From the NCBI RefSeq assembly GCF_024169925.1, contig NZ_JALJXF010000001.1, positions 3,230,001 to 3,294,000 on the forward strand: 64,000 nt of DNA, in the 5' to 3' direction. Origin of the DNA: Methylorubrum extorquens (lineage in GTDB: Bacteria; Pseudomonadota; Alphaproteobacteria; Rhizobiales; Beijerinckiaceae). Each line of letters starts with the position of its first letter. Within the stretch, counting starts at the first letter, position 1. A model generated the notes under the pieces. That model made no database searches. It was not told the DNA's origin and saw only the letters and a program-made list of their open reading frames with translations. A program made the position numbers and the translations under genes. Positions 41,196 through 49,047 of this stretch are shown here, piece after piece.

Positions 41196-41382
41196 CAGGC
41201 CACCGGTCTCCGCTGGAATAGGAATCGATCGTCGCTCAAGCTGGGCGGCCGCTTCTGTGTCTCACAAGGCGCCCGGCGCCGGCTTGTTCCCAGACCTGGC
41301 AGTTATGGCGTCATCAGCCTGCGGCAACCGCCCGGTGTGACGGAATCGCTGCACTGCACACAGATTGAGCCGGACAAGCGAA

Positions 41383-41413
41383 GGGCTCCCCGCCGTTGCC
41401 GACGGGGAGCCCT
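41383..41413 (-). terminator. Hairpin terminator between the DUF2852 gene and treZ
   Basis: A 12-bp stem with one mismatch (GGGCTCCCCGCC pairing with GACGGGGAGCCC) and a short loop, starting about 50 bases after the DUF2852 gene ends on the minus strand. The T-run is poor. The rest of the gap to treZ (41196-41382) must hold the treZ promoter, but I could not assign -35 and -10 boxes. Confidence 0.5.
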
Positions 41414-41460
41414 CTAAGATCGAAGTGATCGGCCTGTGCCGGCAAGCCGGCTCTCGCGAA

Positions 41461-41940
41461 TCAGGCGCCGATGGTCGGGCCACCGCCTTCCGAGCGGCGC
41501 TTGGCCATGAAGGCATCGAACTGCTCACGGTCTTTCGCCCGCTTCAGTTCCTCCACGAAATCGGTGAAGGCGCGGCTCTCTTCCTGGAGAGCACGGCGGC
41601 GTGCTTCCAGGCGCTCCAGTTCGGCCCGCCGATACTCCTCGAAGGCCCAGTTGCCGGACATGGCGCTGGTGCCGGAATACCCCTTGGCGGCCTCGAAGGC
41701 GCGGGCGAAGCGCGACCGGCCATCGCCGCCCGCGAAGCTGAAGCTGCCGCTGTTGGCGAACTCCTTCATCTGGCTGAAGGCGGGATAGCCCGCGATCTTC
41801 CAGGCGACGTAGGCGACGGCGACCGGCCACCAATAGACGAACGCGACGACGATCGCGCCGATTTCGAGGGAACGCTTGGGAAAAGGGCCGCTGCGGTGAG
41901 ACGCGCCGCAGGACCAGGGAGAGGTGGAGGACGTGTTCAC
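41461..41940 (-). CDS. DUF2852-type membrane protein
   Basis: A 159-residue protein with one or two membrane helices near residues 23-50 (AIVVAFVYWWPVAVAYVAW), a Gly/Ser-rich linker, and a C-terminal charged helix likely to form a coiled coil (EYRRAELERLEARRRALQEE onwards). This pattern matches the alphaproteobacterial DUF2852 family, of unknown function. I chose the GTG at 41940, with GGAG nine bases upstream; an earlier in-frame GTG would put the operator palindrome inside the coding region. It follows the TetR gene in the same direction and is probably its target. Confidence 0.75.
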   Translation of the reverse strand: MNTSSTSPWSCGASHRSGPFPKRSLEIGAIVVAFVYWWPVAVAYVAWKIAGYPAFSQMKEFANSGSFSFAGGDGRSRFARAFEAAKGYSGTSAMSGNWAFEEYRRAELERLEARRRALQEESRAFTDFVEELKRAKDREQFDAFMAKRRSEGGGPTIGA

Positions 41941-41957
41941 GGCTGAGGACTCCGGGG

Positions 41958-41980
41958 TGTGAATGTGAACAACATTCACA
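41958..41980. promoter_or_regulatory. Perfect palindromic operator upstream of the DUF2852 gene
   Basis: A 23-bp dyad with perfect 9-bp arms, TGTGAATGT and ACATTCACA, and a 5-base spacer GAACA. It lies between the TetR stop and the DUF2852 start, about 18 bases upstream of the latter. A TTGAAA hexamer at 42005-42000 on the minus strand could be a -35, placing the dyad over the -10. Size and symmetry suit a TetR-family dimer, so the adjacent TetR protein is the natural candidate. Confidence 0.6.
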
Positions 41981-42016
41981 TGCGGACCCGCCTCGGGCGT
42001 TTCAAGGGCGCGGCGA

Positions 42017-42643
42017 CTAAACCTTATCTTTCGTCCGCTCACCGGCGCCATGGACGAGGGCGAGAACGCCCGCGCGCAGCAGTTCGTACTTGTCCGGTCC
42101 GGGCTTCGGCAGTTGGCCCGCCGCCGACAGCGTGGCGATGCCGTGCGAGAGCGCCCAAACCTCGAGCGCGAGGAAGCGCGGGTCGACGCCGTCGAAACCG
42201 TCGGGGAAAGTCGCGCGAAGGGCTTCGACGAGAAGGTCGAATGGGTTTGGCCGTTCGGGAGCGTGAGCAGGGACTGCCTGGCCGCGCACTTCGAAAATCG
42301 CCGCGTAGTAGCCCGGCTCCTCTTCGGCGAAGGCAAGATAGGCTTCGCCCATGCGGGTGAACCGCTCGAGCGGCGTTCCGCGGCCTGTCAGGGCCCGCGC
42401 CAGCCGGTCGGCGAGGTCTGCGAAGCCGCGGCCCGCCACTTCCTCCAACAGGGCCTCACGCCCACGGAAATGGCGGTAGAGCGCTGCGGGCGTCACGCCG
42501 ACCAAGCGGGCCGCGTCGACCAGCGTAAAGCCGCCGATCCCTCGCTCGGCGATGAAGCGGCGCGCAGCCTCGATCAGCGCCTCTTTGAGGTTGCCGTGAT
42601 GGTAGCTGCGCCGGTCGCCCGGTCCCTCGCGCCACGGTCGCAC
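42017..42643 (-). CDS. TetR/AcrR-family transcriptional regulator
   Basis: A 208-residue repressor-type protein. The N-terminal helix-turn-helix is clear in FTLVDAARLVGVTPAALYRHF, preceded by NLKEALIEAARRFIAERG. The C-terminal ligand domain has the WHG-type pattern (FARMGEAYLAFAEEEPGYY-like segment and a late EVWALSHGIATL). The start is a GTG with GGAGGGGG just upstream. The ligand is unknown. It is followed by a palindrome and the DUF2852 gene, and diverges from the Zur-controlled gene. Confidence 0.9.
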   Translation of the reverse strand: MRPWREGPGDRRSYHHGNLKEALIEAARRFIAERGIGGFTLVDAARLVGVTPAALYRHFRGREALLEEVAGRGFADLADRLARALTGRGTPLERFTRMGEAYLAFAEEEPGYYAAIFEVRGQAVPAHAPERPNPFDLLVEALRATFPDGFDGVDPRFLALEVWALSHGIATLSAAGQLPKPGPDKYELLRAGVLALVHGAGERTKDKV

Positions 42644-42803
42644 CCGATCCCCCTCCTTCGCGCAAACCGATCGGCGTGCGGTTGCAACCGATGAAAAGCC
42701 TCACCGGTCCCGACGCGCGACCGCACTTCGCCGGCGTCGGAACCGCTCCGGCCTTTTCTCCCGAGACGGTCTACGAGTCGACCATCTTTTCCACCAGTTC
42801 GGC

Positions 42804-42841
42804 TTGACGTCGCCGCGATCTTGCAATGTTATAAAGTAACA
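42804..42841 (+). promoter_or_regulatory. Zur box over the promoter of the COG0523 gene
   Basis: The sequence TGTTATAAAGTAACA (42827-42841) matches 13 of 15 positions of the proteobacterial Zur box TGTTATAATATAACA. A TTGACG hexamer at 42804-42809 lies 17 bp upstream of TGTTAT, a possible -10 that is part of the box, so bound Zur would block the promoter in zinc-replete cells. The box begins 43 bases before the start codon. No zur gene is in the window. Confidence 0.75.
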
Positions 42842-42869
42842 ATTCTGACGTCACCCTAGCGGATGGACC

Positions 42870-44090
42870 ATGCCTGAGACCACTTCCCGCCTGCCCGTCA
42901 CCGTGCTGTCGGGCTTTCTCGGCGCCGGCAAGACGACGGTGCTCAACCACGTCCTCAACAATCGCGAGGGTCGGCGCGTCGCGGTGATCGTCAACGACAT
43001 GAGCGAGGTGAACATCGATGCCGACCTCGTCCGCGACGGCGGGGCCGATCTGTCGCGCACGGATGAGCGGCTCGTGGAGATGACCAACGGCTGCATCTGC
43101 TGCACCCTGCGCGACGACCTGCTAGCCGAGGTTCGCCGCCTCGCCGCCGAGGGGCGCTTCGACTACCTGCTGATCGAGGGCACCGGTATCGCCGAGCCAT
43201 TGCCGGTCGCGAGCACCTTCTCCTTCCGCGACGAGGCCGGCGAAGCGCTCAGCGACGTGGCGCGGCTCGACACGATGGTGACCGTGGTCGATGCGGTGAA
43301 CCTCCTCAAGGATTACGGCTCGAACGACTTCCTGCGCCAGCGCGGCGAGACCGCGGGGGCCGACGACACCCGCACCCTGGTCGATCTGCTGGTGGAGCAG
43401 ATCGAGTTTGCCGACGTCGTCGTGATCAACAAGGCGCGCGACGTCTCGCCGGATCACCTCGACCTCGTGCGCTCGGTGGTGCGGGGCCTCAACGCGGATG
43501 CGCGCATCGTCGAGGCGTCCCATGGACAAGTGCCGCCAGGCGCCATCCTCGATACCGGGCTGTTCGACGAGGAGAAGGCGCAGGAACATCCACTCTGGTT
43601 CAAGGAGCTCTACGGCGCGCACGAGCACGTGCCGGAGACCGAGGAGTACGGGATCAGCTCCTTCGTCTACCGGGCGCGCCGGCCGCTCGACCCGCAGAAG
43701 TTTCAAGCGTTCGCCAACACGACCTGGCCGGGGCTGATCCGGGCGAAGGGGCACTTCTGGCTCGCGACCCGGCCCGAATGGGTCGGTGAATTCTCGCTTG
43801 CCGGCGCCGTGGCGCATATCGGCGCGATGGGTTTCTGGTGGGCGGCAGTGCCGCGCCAGCGCTGGCCGGAGGAAGAGGTTTTCCGCGAGCGGCTTCACAC
43901 AGTCTGGAGCGAGGTCTGGGGCGACCGCCGCCAGGAACTCGTCTTCATCGGCCGCAGCATGGACCGGAACGCGATCACCGTCGCCCTCGACGCCTGCCTC
44001 GTCGGCCCGGCCGAAGTCCGGCGCTTCGATGCGGACGCCTATCGCGACTTGCCCGATCCCTTCCCGGCGTGGCGCAGGGCGGCGGCCTGA
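42870..44090 (+). CDS. COG0523 (ZigA/CobW-type) GTP-dependent metallochaperone
   Basis: A 406-residue G3E-family GTPase. Walker A is GFLGAGKTT (about residues 15-23), the metal-binding CXCC is [11 protein letters not shown] (about 75-78), the guanine-specificity motif is VVINKARD, and a C-terminal CobW_C domain follows ([17 protein letters not shown]). Such proteins deliver zinc or other metals to client enzymes. The Zur box just upstream shows a zinc-starvation role and favours the ZigA type over the cobalamin-related CobW. The start is an ATG. It is followed, 17 bases on, by a small gene. Confidence 0.92.
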   Translation: MPETTSRLPVTVLSGFLGAGKTTVLNHVLNNREGRRVAVIVNDMSEVNIDADLVRDGGADLSRTDERLVEMTNGCICCTLRDDLLAEVRRLAAEGRFDYLLIEGTGIAEPLPVASTFSFRDEAGEALSDVARLDTMVTVVDAVNLLKDYGSNDFLRQRGETAGADDTRTLVDLLVEQIEFADVVVINKARDVSPDHLDLVRSVVRGLNADARIVEASHGQVPPGAILDTGLFDEEKAQEHPLWFKELYGAHEHVPETEEYGISSFVYRARRPLDPQKFQAFANTTWPGLIRAKGHFWLATRPEWVGEFSLAGAVAHIGAMGFWWAAVPRQRWPEEEVFRERLHTVWSEVWGDRRQELVFIGRSMDRNAITVALDACLVGPAEVRRFDADAYRDLPDPFPAWRRAAA

Positions 44091-44107
44091 GCGGAGGATT
44101 GCACGGG

Positions 44108-44401
44108 ATGGGCTTCGTTAGCCTGAAGGATTGGCGTGCCCGGTCGGCCGGGCTGGCGCAGGCAGCATCGCGCGCAAAGGCTCTGCTTCATCCGGCATTC
44201 GGGTTGAGCGAGGCGGACGCCCTGTCGGTCAACGAGATCGCCTGCCCCGACCCCGGCTGCCCGGACGTCGAGACGGTAGTGCTGGTAATGCGGGCCGGCG
44301 AGCCAACGCGGGCCTTGCGCTTTCGTGGCCCGCTCGATGACCTGGATGAGGCCGCCGCCCGAGCGCTGGCTGCGGAGGAGGCCGGGCTTCGTGCGCTTTG
44401 A
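44108..44401 (+). CDS. Small hypothetical protein in the zinc-responsive operon
   Basis: A 97-residue protein, not recognised. It has a basic helical N-terminus and a motif NEIACPDPGCPDVETVVLV with two Cys in CPxxGCP arrangement, followed by an acidic Ala-rich helix. A GGAGG sits about ten bases before the ATG. It lies 17 bases after the COG0523 gene with no promoter between, so it probably belongs to the same Zur-regulated transcript. The Cys pair could bind metal, but that is only a guess. Confidence 0.6.
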   Translation: MGFVSLKDWRARSAGLAQAASRAKALLHPAFGLSEADALSVNEIACPDPGCPDVETVVLVMRAGEPTRALRFRGPLDDLDEAAARALAAEEAGLRAL

Positions 44402-44484
44402 AGCCGGCTTTCATCATTCCGTCTTGGTCGGCGTGGGAGTAGGCCAGGGGCCAACACCGATCCCGCCCTGGCCCGAGTCCGGAC

Positions 44485-45033
44485 ATGAGTATCAAGCTAA
44501 GACCGCTGGAGCGCGAAGACCTCCTCTTCGTGCATCAGCTCAACAACAACGACAGCATCATGCGATACTGGTTCGAGGAGGCTTACGAGTCCTTCGCCGA
44601 ACTTGCGCAGCTCTACGAGCGCAACATCCACAATCAGACCGAGCGGCGCTTCATCATCGCCACGGAGCGCAGCGAACCCGCGGGCATGGTCGAGCTGGTG
44701 GAAATCAATCACCTGCACCGGCGCTGCGAATTCCAGATCGCGATCCACCCCGACCATCAGGGGAAGGGCTACGCCAAGCGCGCGACCCGCATCGCCATCG
44801 ATTACGCCTTCAAAGTGCTCAACATCCACAAGCTTTACCTGCATGTGGACAAGGACAACAAGCGCGCGGCCGGCATCTATGAAAGCTGCGGCTTCCGCCC
44901 GGAGGGCATTCTGAGGGACGAGTTCTTCGTCAATGGCCGCTACCGCGACGCGGTGCGCATGTGCCTATTCCAGCCCCACTATCTCGCCGAACGTGGCGCG
45001 GGCGACGTGGCCGAGCCGGTGCTCAAGACCTGA
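44485..45033 (+). CDS. speG: Spermidine N1-acetyltransferase
   Basis: A 182-residue GNAT enzyme that acetylates spermidine and spermine with acetyl-CoA. It is close to E. coli SpeG along its whole length: [54 protein letters not shown] and the CoA loop [16 protein letters not shown], ending in VRMCLFQ.HYLAE. The unusual closeness to enterobacterial SpeG could mean horizontal transfer, though base composition here is only slightly lower in GC. It stands alone, 84 bases after the small zinc-operon gene. Confidence 0.93.
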   Translation: MSIKLRPLEREDLLFVHQLNNNDSIMRYWFEEAYESFAELAQLYERNIHNQTERRFIIATERSEPAGMVELVEINHLHRRCEFQIAIHPDHQGKGYAKRATRIAIDYAFKVLNIHKLYLHVDKDNKRAAGIYESCGFRPEGILRDEFFVNGRYRDAVRMCLFQPHYLAERGAGDVAEPVLKT

Positions 45034-45052
45034 CACGGTCGCAAAACGAAAA

Positions 45053-45070
45053 CGGGCCCCAAGGGGCCCG
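45053..45070 (-). terminator. Terminator between convergent speG and a secreted-protein gene
   Basis: A perfect 8-bp stem, CGGGCCCC and GGGGCCCG, with a 2-base loop. On the minus strand it is followed by TTTTCGTTTT, so it is a good rho-independent terminator for the gene at 45099. It may also act weakly for speG. Confidence 0.8.
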
Positions 45071-45098
45071 CTCCATCCGTCATGAAAATACGTGAGTC

Positions 45099-45512
45099 TT
45101 ACCGGTACGGGTTGCCGTAGCGCGCCACGTAGGAGGTCGGGTCGATCGCGTCGATGGCCGAGAAATCGACATTGCGGATCGCCGTCGAGCGCGCACCGAT
45201 GAACGGTCCGTTGGTGATCGGATCGGGAAGGAAGCCCTCGCCGTAACGGTCGCTGCGCCCGTAGGGCGGGTTGAGCTGGTTCGAGGCGGCGATGAGGGCC
45301 GGGTTGGTCGCCGGGTTCGCCACCGAGCCGTTGCCGGGCTCGACCACGTTGCCGGCATCGAGCCAGGAGCGCGGCTTGATGCGGATCGGCAGCGGCTGGC
45401 TCACACGCACGTAGCCGGGGTTACCGTAGGGGCCCTGGGCCTCAGCACTGGTTCCGAAGCCGATCGCGGTGAGGGTCATGGCGCCCATCAGGGCGAGCTT
45501 GGAAAAGCGCAT
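45099..45512 (-). CDS. Exported hypothetical protein
   Basis: A 137-residue protein with a clear Sec signal peptide (MRFSKLALMGAMTLTAIGFG, cleavage near AEAQ). The mature part is rich in Asn, Pro, Gly and Tyr and has no recognised domain; notable segments are PIRIKPRSWLDAGNVVEPG and FSAIDAIDPTSYVARYGNPY. It is probably a small periplasmic or surface protein. It is followed by a strong terminator. No function is proposed. Confidence 0.75.
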   Translation of the reverse strand: MRFSKLALMGAMTLTAIGFGTSAEAQGPYGNPGYVRVSQPLPIRIKPRSWLDAGNVVEPGNGSVANPATNPALIAASNQLNPPYGRSDRYGEGFLPDPITNGPFIGARSTAIRNVDFSAIDAIDPTSYVARYGNPYR

Positions 45513-45625
45513 GGCGTACCTTGTCGTGTGAGAGGCGACCGTACGGGCCGTTCGTTAAGAATCCCGCTTGTTGCAGAGTAGACGTTCTGGCGTGACCGTT
45601 GTTCCCGGAATATGGCCACGCTCGA

Positions 45626-46480
45626 TCATTTTCGCCGCGTTTTTGCCGCATTGTTTCTCGCTGGCGCCTCGGCGACGGCGATCGAGCCGGTGCTGTCGCC
45701 CGGCAACGCCGCGGTGGCCTCTTCGGTCCGGCATGCGTTCGCACCGGTGAGGGCATCGGCGCCCAGCGCCGCCGTCACACGGCCGGCCAGGGTGATCCGG
45801 TCGATGGCACAGGCGACGGCGCGCGGCTCCGGCGTCTGTCCGAGGATGCCGCACAGCCAGCCGTCGATCGCCACCGCCTTCAAGTCGAGGCTGCGGAAGC
45901 CCGTACAACTGCGCTTGCCCGCCGCCGCCAGCGTCGTCTCGACGGTCTCGAAACTGCCGAGGGCAGTCCCGACGATGCCGCGCTCTCCAGTACGGATCAC
46001 GGAGAGGCCGCGCCCGTCGGCTGCCCGGCGCACCAGGGTCACGAACAGGCTGGCACCGGGCTCGGGCCGCCCGCCCGCATCGGTGGCCGTGAGGAGGAGA
46101 TAGGGCGCCTCGATGATGTCGAACGCGCCCTGGCTCACGCTGTCCTCACGCTGCCCGTTGCCGGAATTCCAACGCGTCGGTCCAGGTTGTGGCGGCAACT
46201 CGGCCGCGTCGTTCCGCAACGTCAGCAGCGGCTCCGTCGCGGCCATCGCCCGGCGTGCGCCCTCGGCCGCCCGCGGCGGCTCGCTCCAAGCCTGTGGCGG
46301 CTCGGGCGCAACGGCCCGGTCGCGGGCGACCAGGGAGAGGCCGGCGATCAGGGCCGCGCTGGCCGCAAGCTTGGCCGCCAGCCGCATGCGGCGGAGGGGC
46401 CGGGGGCGGGGCAGGTCTTGGCGAAGCAGATCTTGGGAATCGTCCGATCTGTCGAAGGCGTCGTCCGGGTGGGGGAGCAT
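45626..46480 (-). CDS. Hypothetical single-pass membrane or exported protein
   Basis: A 284-residue protein, not recognised. After about 33 charged residues there is one hydrophobic helix (about residues 33-50, LAAKLAASAALIAGLSLVA), then a Pro/Ala-rich linker and a domain of about 150 residues with three Cys (CTGF, LCGIL, ACAIDR), which could form disulphides in the periplasm. I chose the ATG at 46480 (MLPHPDDAF) with AAGG seven bases upstream; the frame is open to 46627 but that part looks non-coding. No operon partner is evident. Confidence 0.6.
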   Translation of the reverse strand: MLPHPDDAFDRSDDSQDLLRQDLPRPRPLRRMRLAAKLAASAALIAGLSLVARDRAVAPEPPQAWSEPPRAAEGARRAMAATEPLLTLRNDAAELPPQPGPTRWNSGNGQREDSVSQGAFDIIEAPYLLLTATDAGGRPEPGASLFVTLVRRAADGRGLSVIRTGERGIVGTALGSFETVETTLAAAGKRSCTGFRSLDLKAVAIDGWLCGILGQTPEPRAVACAIDRITLAGRVTAALGADALTGANACRTEEATAALPGDSTGSIAVAEAPARNNAAKTRRK

Positions 46481-46850
46481 GCGCAGGCCTTTGTCGGGTC
46501 CGCGGGGCCGCAGGGGCCCTCGCCGTTGCCCGATCTTTGCCCCGGCTCTCGCCACCAGCGGGTTGAGGAAGCACCGCCTGTCCTCGGATTCCTCGTCCGA
46601 TGGTGAATGCCGGGTTGCCGCTCGCATCGTCCTGTCACGACCGCACGGCTGCTGGCGGCACGCGCCCCTTGACAGGTGAGCACGCCGGGCATCTTGCTCC
46701 GGGTGCTTCGAGAGCCCACCTCGGCGATGAACCGGGTCGGGTTCCTTAGCCTATGGAATCTTCCCGAACCAAGGGCCCGAGCGGTGCGTCCGCCGGCGAC
46801 GGGAAGAGGCGGTCCGGTGTTATCCGGCCTGCGCAGCGGAGTTTGGTGAG
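46481..46850. other. Intergenic region upstream of asd
   Basis: About 370 bases between divergent genes, without a convincing coding region. It must hold the promoters for asd and for the hypothetical membrane protein. A TTGACA hexamer on the plus strand at 46669-46674 is a possible -35, but no good -10 lies at 16-18 bp. Nothing else stands out. Confidence 0.4.
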
Positions 46851-47885
46851 ATGGGTTACAAGGTCGCCGTCGTCGGAGCCACGGGCAATGTGGGCCGCGA
46901 GATTCTCGACATCCTGGCCGAGCGCGCCTTCCCGGCCGACGAGGTCGTGGCGCTGGCCTCCAGCCGGAGCCTGGGCCAGGAAGTCTCCTTCGGCGACAAG
47001 ATTCTCAAGGTCAAAACGCTCGACACCTACGACTTCTCCGACACCGACATCTGCCTGATGTCGGCCGGCGGCGAGACGTCGAAGGAGTGGAGCCCGCGCA
47101 TCGGCCAACAGGGCTGCGTGGTGATCGATAACTCGTCCGCGTTCCGCTACGACGCCGACGTGCCGCTGATCGTGCCGGAGGTGAATGCCGACGCGGTCGC
47201 CGGTTTCACCAAGCGCAACATCATCGCCAACCCGAACTGCTCGACCGCGCAGCTCGTCGTCGCGCTCAAGCCGCTCCACGAGGCGGCAACCATCAAGCGC
47301 GTCGTGGTCTCGACCTATCAGTCCGTTTCCGGCGCCGGAAAGGAGGCGATGGACGAGCTGTTCAGCCAGACCCGCGCCGTGTTCACCGCCGGCGAGGTGG
47401 TGACGAAGAAGTTCACCAAGCGGATCGCCTTCAACGTCATCCCGCACATCGATGTGTTCATGGAGGATGGCTACACGAAGGAAGAGTGGAAGATGGTCGC
47501 CGAGACCAAGAAGATGCTCGATCCCAAGATCAAGCTCACGGCGACCGCGGTGCGCGTGCCGGTCTTCATTGGCCATGCCGAGGCGGTGAACGTCGAGTTC
47601 GAGCGTCCAATCACGCCGGAGCAGGCGACCGAGATCCTGCGCGCGGCGCCGGGCGTCCTCGTGATCGATAAGCGCGAGAACGGCGGCTACATGACCCCGC
47701 ATGAGGCGGCTGGCGAGGACGCCACCTACATCTCCCGCATCCGCGAGGACGCCACGATCGAGAACGGCCTGAACTTCTGGTGCGTTTCGGACAACTTGCG
47801 CAAGGGCGCGGCGCTCAATGCGGTGCAGATTGCCGAGGTGCTGGTGAACCGCAAGCTCCTGAACAAGGCCAAGCAGGCGGCCTGA
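46851..47885 (+). CDS. asd: Aspartate-semialdehyde dehydrogenase
   Basis: Reduces aspartyl phosphate to aspartate semialdehyde, the branch point to lysine/diaminopimelate, threonine and methionine. The 344-residue protein has the NADP motif KVAVVGATGNVGREIL, the catalytic Cys in IIANPNCSTAQ, and the active-site His region IGHAEAVNVEF. The ATG at 46851 follows GGAG-like sequence. It appears to be a single gene with a terminator downstream. It is metabolically linked to dapF elsewhere in the window but not adjacent to it. Confidence 0.97.
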   Translation: MGYKVAVVGATGNVGREILDILAERAFPADEVVALASSRSLGQEVSFGDKILKVKTLDTYDFSDTDICLMSAGGETSKEWSPRIGQQGCVVIDNSSAFRYDADVPLIVPEVNADAVAGFTKRNIIANPNCSTAQLVVALKPLHEAATIKRVVVSTYQSVSGAGKEAMDELFSQTRAVFTAGEVVTKKFTKRIAFNVIPHIDVFMEDGYTKEEWKMVAETKKMLDPKIKLTATAVRVPVFIGHAEAVNVEFERPITPEQATEILRAAPGVLVIDKRENGGYMTPHEAAGEDATYISRIREDATIENGLNFWCVSDNLRKGAALNAVQIAEVLVNRKLLNKAKQAA

Positions 47886-47907
47886 ACGCTCTCTCTGTCC
47901 TGATGAC

Positions 47908-47944
47908 GCAAAGCGCCGTCCCATCCCCGGGGCGGCGTCTTGCG
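47908..47944 (+). terminator. Terminator after asd
   Basis: An imperfect GC-rich hairpin of about 15 bp (GCAAAGCGCCGTCCC pairing with GGGGCGGCGTCTTGC, with a wobble and two mismatches), beginning 23 bases after the asd stop and followed by GTTT. A probable intrinsic terminator. Confidence 0.55.
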
Positions 47945-47986
47945 TTTGGAGCCATCATCCGAAGCGAGAATGTAATCCAGTCTTCT

Positions 47987-48005
47987 TGTGGGTAAATTTC
48001 CCACA
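47987..48005. promoter_or_regulatory. Perfect inverted repeat upstream of a small ORF
   Basis: A dyad TGTGGG - TAAATTT - CCCACA (6-7-6) in a locally AT-rich stretch, 35 bases before the start of the 72-residue ORF. It looks like a repressor or activator site. No regulator gene is adjacent, so the protein that binds it is unknown. Confidence 0.45.
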
Positions 48006-48039
48006 TAAAGCGGAAACAAACGGCGTTCAGAGGCGGCAC

Positions 48040-48258
48040 ATGCCCGCGCTCGACCTCCGCCGAATCGACGACCGCCCGACACCGCGCCCCTCCTGCCAAG
48101 AGGTCATCGTCGTCATCCTGCTGCTGGCTTGGATCGCCGCAATCCTGGCCACCGAGCATGGGCCGGCGCAGCTCGCCCCGCCGCTGGTGCCCTACGGGGC
48201 CGCCGACGCGACCGCTTCGAGCGCGGCGATGTCGCCGCCGCCGATCAGGGGCAGGTGA
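48040..48258 (+). CDS. Small single-pass membrane protein candidate
   Basis: A 72-residue frame starting MPALDLRR, with AGAGG six bases before the ATG, a basic N-terminus and one strong transmembrane helix (about residues 23-37, VIVVILLLAWIAAILA). It overlaps the 3' end of the convergent acetyltransferase gene by 67 bases; the C-terminal third, which is the antisense of that gene, is less convincing. Not recognised. The helix, ribosome-binding site and upstream dyad argue for a real gene, but it could be spurious. Confidence 0.4.
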   Translation: MPALDLRRIDDRPTPRPSCQEVIVVILLLAWIAAILATEHGPAQLAPPLVPYGAADATASSAAMSPPPIRGR

Positions 48259-48848
48259 GCGGTGATGCGCTCTACCGGCCAATCCCACCACGCCACGGCC
48301 TGAAGGCGTGCGGCTTCCTCTTCCGAGAAACGGCGGCGGACAATCTTCGCAGGGTTGCCGGCGACGATGGCGTAGGGCGGCACGTCGGCGGTGACGACGG
48401 CATGGGCTGCGACCACCGCGCCGTCGCCGATCGTCACGCCCGGCATCACGGTGCTGCGAAAGCCGAGCCAGACATCGTTGCCGATCACGGTGTCGCCCCG
48501 GCTCGGAAAATCGAGCTCCCCCGCAAAGCGCCCGATCCAGTCGCCGCCGAAGATCGGGAAGGGATAGGTCGAGAGGCCGTCGAGGCGGTGGTTGCCGCCG
48601 TTCATCAGGAAGCGCGTCTCCGCGGCGATGGCGCAGAACTTCCCGATCACCAGCCGATCTCCGATGAAGGCGAAGTGGTAGAGAATCGCGTCGAGAAAGG
48701 CCTGCGAGCCAGCCGGATCGTCGTAATAGGTGTAGGCGCCGGCCTCGACATTCTCCGGCAGGTCGAGGTTGCGGATGAAGGTGACGCGGCTGTGCCCGGC
48801 CATCGGGTGCAGCGCATCCGGATCCGGTCCGATCGTGGGTGCCGGCAA
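48192..48848 (-). CDS. Vat-family xenobiotic O-acetyltransferase (CatB-related)
   Basis: A 218-residue left-handed beta-helix acetyltransferase of the hexapeptide-repeat class. It resembles streptogramin acetyltransferases: GPDPDALHPMAGHSRVTFI, ENVEAGAYTYYDDP, ILYHFAFIGDRLVIGKFCAI, then MNGGNHRLDG with the catalytic His, and GDTVIGNDVWLG with hexapeptide repeats after it. Chromosomal homologues are widespread and their natural substrates are mostly unknown; resistance is not implied. I chose a TTG at 48848 with AGGAGAGG four bases upstream, giving the family's usual length; an ATG at 48983 would add 45 residues. Confidence 0.85.
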   Translation of the reverse strand: MPAPTIGPDPDALHPMAGHSRVTFIRNLDLPENVEAGAYTYYDDPAGSQAFLDAILYHFAFIGDRLVIGKFCAIAAETRFLMNGGNHRLDGLSTYPFPIFGGDWIGRFAGELDFPSRGDTVIGNDVWLGFRSTVMPGVTIGDGAVVAAHAVVTADVPPYAIVAGNPAKIVRRRFSEEEAARLQAVAWWDWPVERITAHLPLIGGGDIAALEAVASAAP

Positions 48849-49012
48849 GGTGCCTCTCCTCTCGCGTGCGATGGAGCCGGTGTTCGCAGCCGGTGATGGC
48901 CGGAGCGCGGCATCCGGAACGTGAGATGACGCCTGGAAGCGCTTGAATTCGCCACGCAGCGGGGTTAAGTCACGGCTCAACATTTCTGGTGCAGTCGATA
49001 GGCTGCTTGCGG

Positions 49013-49047
49013 GAGTGGGCCCCCCGGGGTCCGCTCTTTTTTATTTT
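49013..49047 (+). terminator. Terminator-like hairpin in the leader of the rimP-nusA operon (attenuator candidate)
   Basis: A 10-bp stem (GAGTGGGCCC with GGGTCCGCTC, two G-U pairs) with a 4-base loop, followed by TTTTTTATTTT: a complete rho-independent terminator on the plus strand. It lies 67 bases before rimP, and no plus-strand gene precedes it within 750 bases. Position suggests premature termination in the operon leader, where NusA could act on its own synthesis. No -35/-10 pair could be assigned upstream, and no initiator tRNA gene precedes it. Confidence 0.7.

Noticed and set aside
41196..41382. A possible EcfG (GGAAC-N16/17-CGTT) stress promoter for treZ
   Set aside because: GGGAAC occurs on the minus strand but no CGTT lies at the right distance. 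The other two intergenic gaps of the cluster that I checked also lack the pair.
48849..48983. N-terminal extension of the Vat-type acetyltransferase to the ATG at 48983
   Set aside because: Family members begin near GPDPDALHP; a strong ribosome-binding site lies just before the TTG at 48848, and the extra 45 residues have no counterpart.
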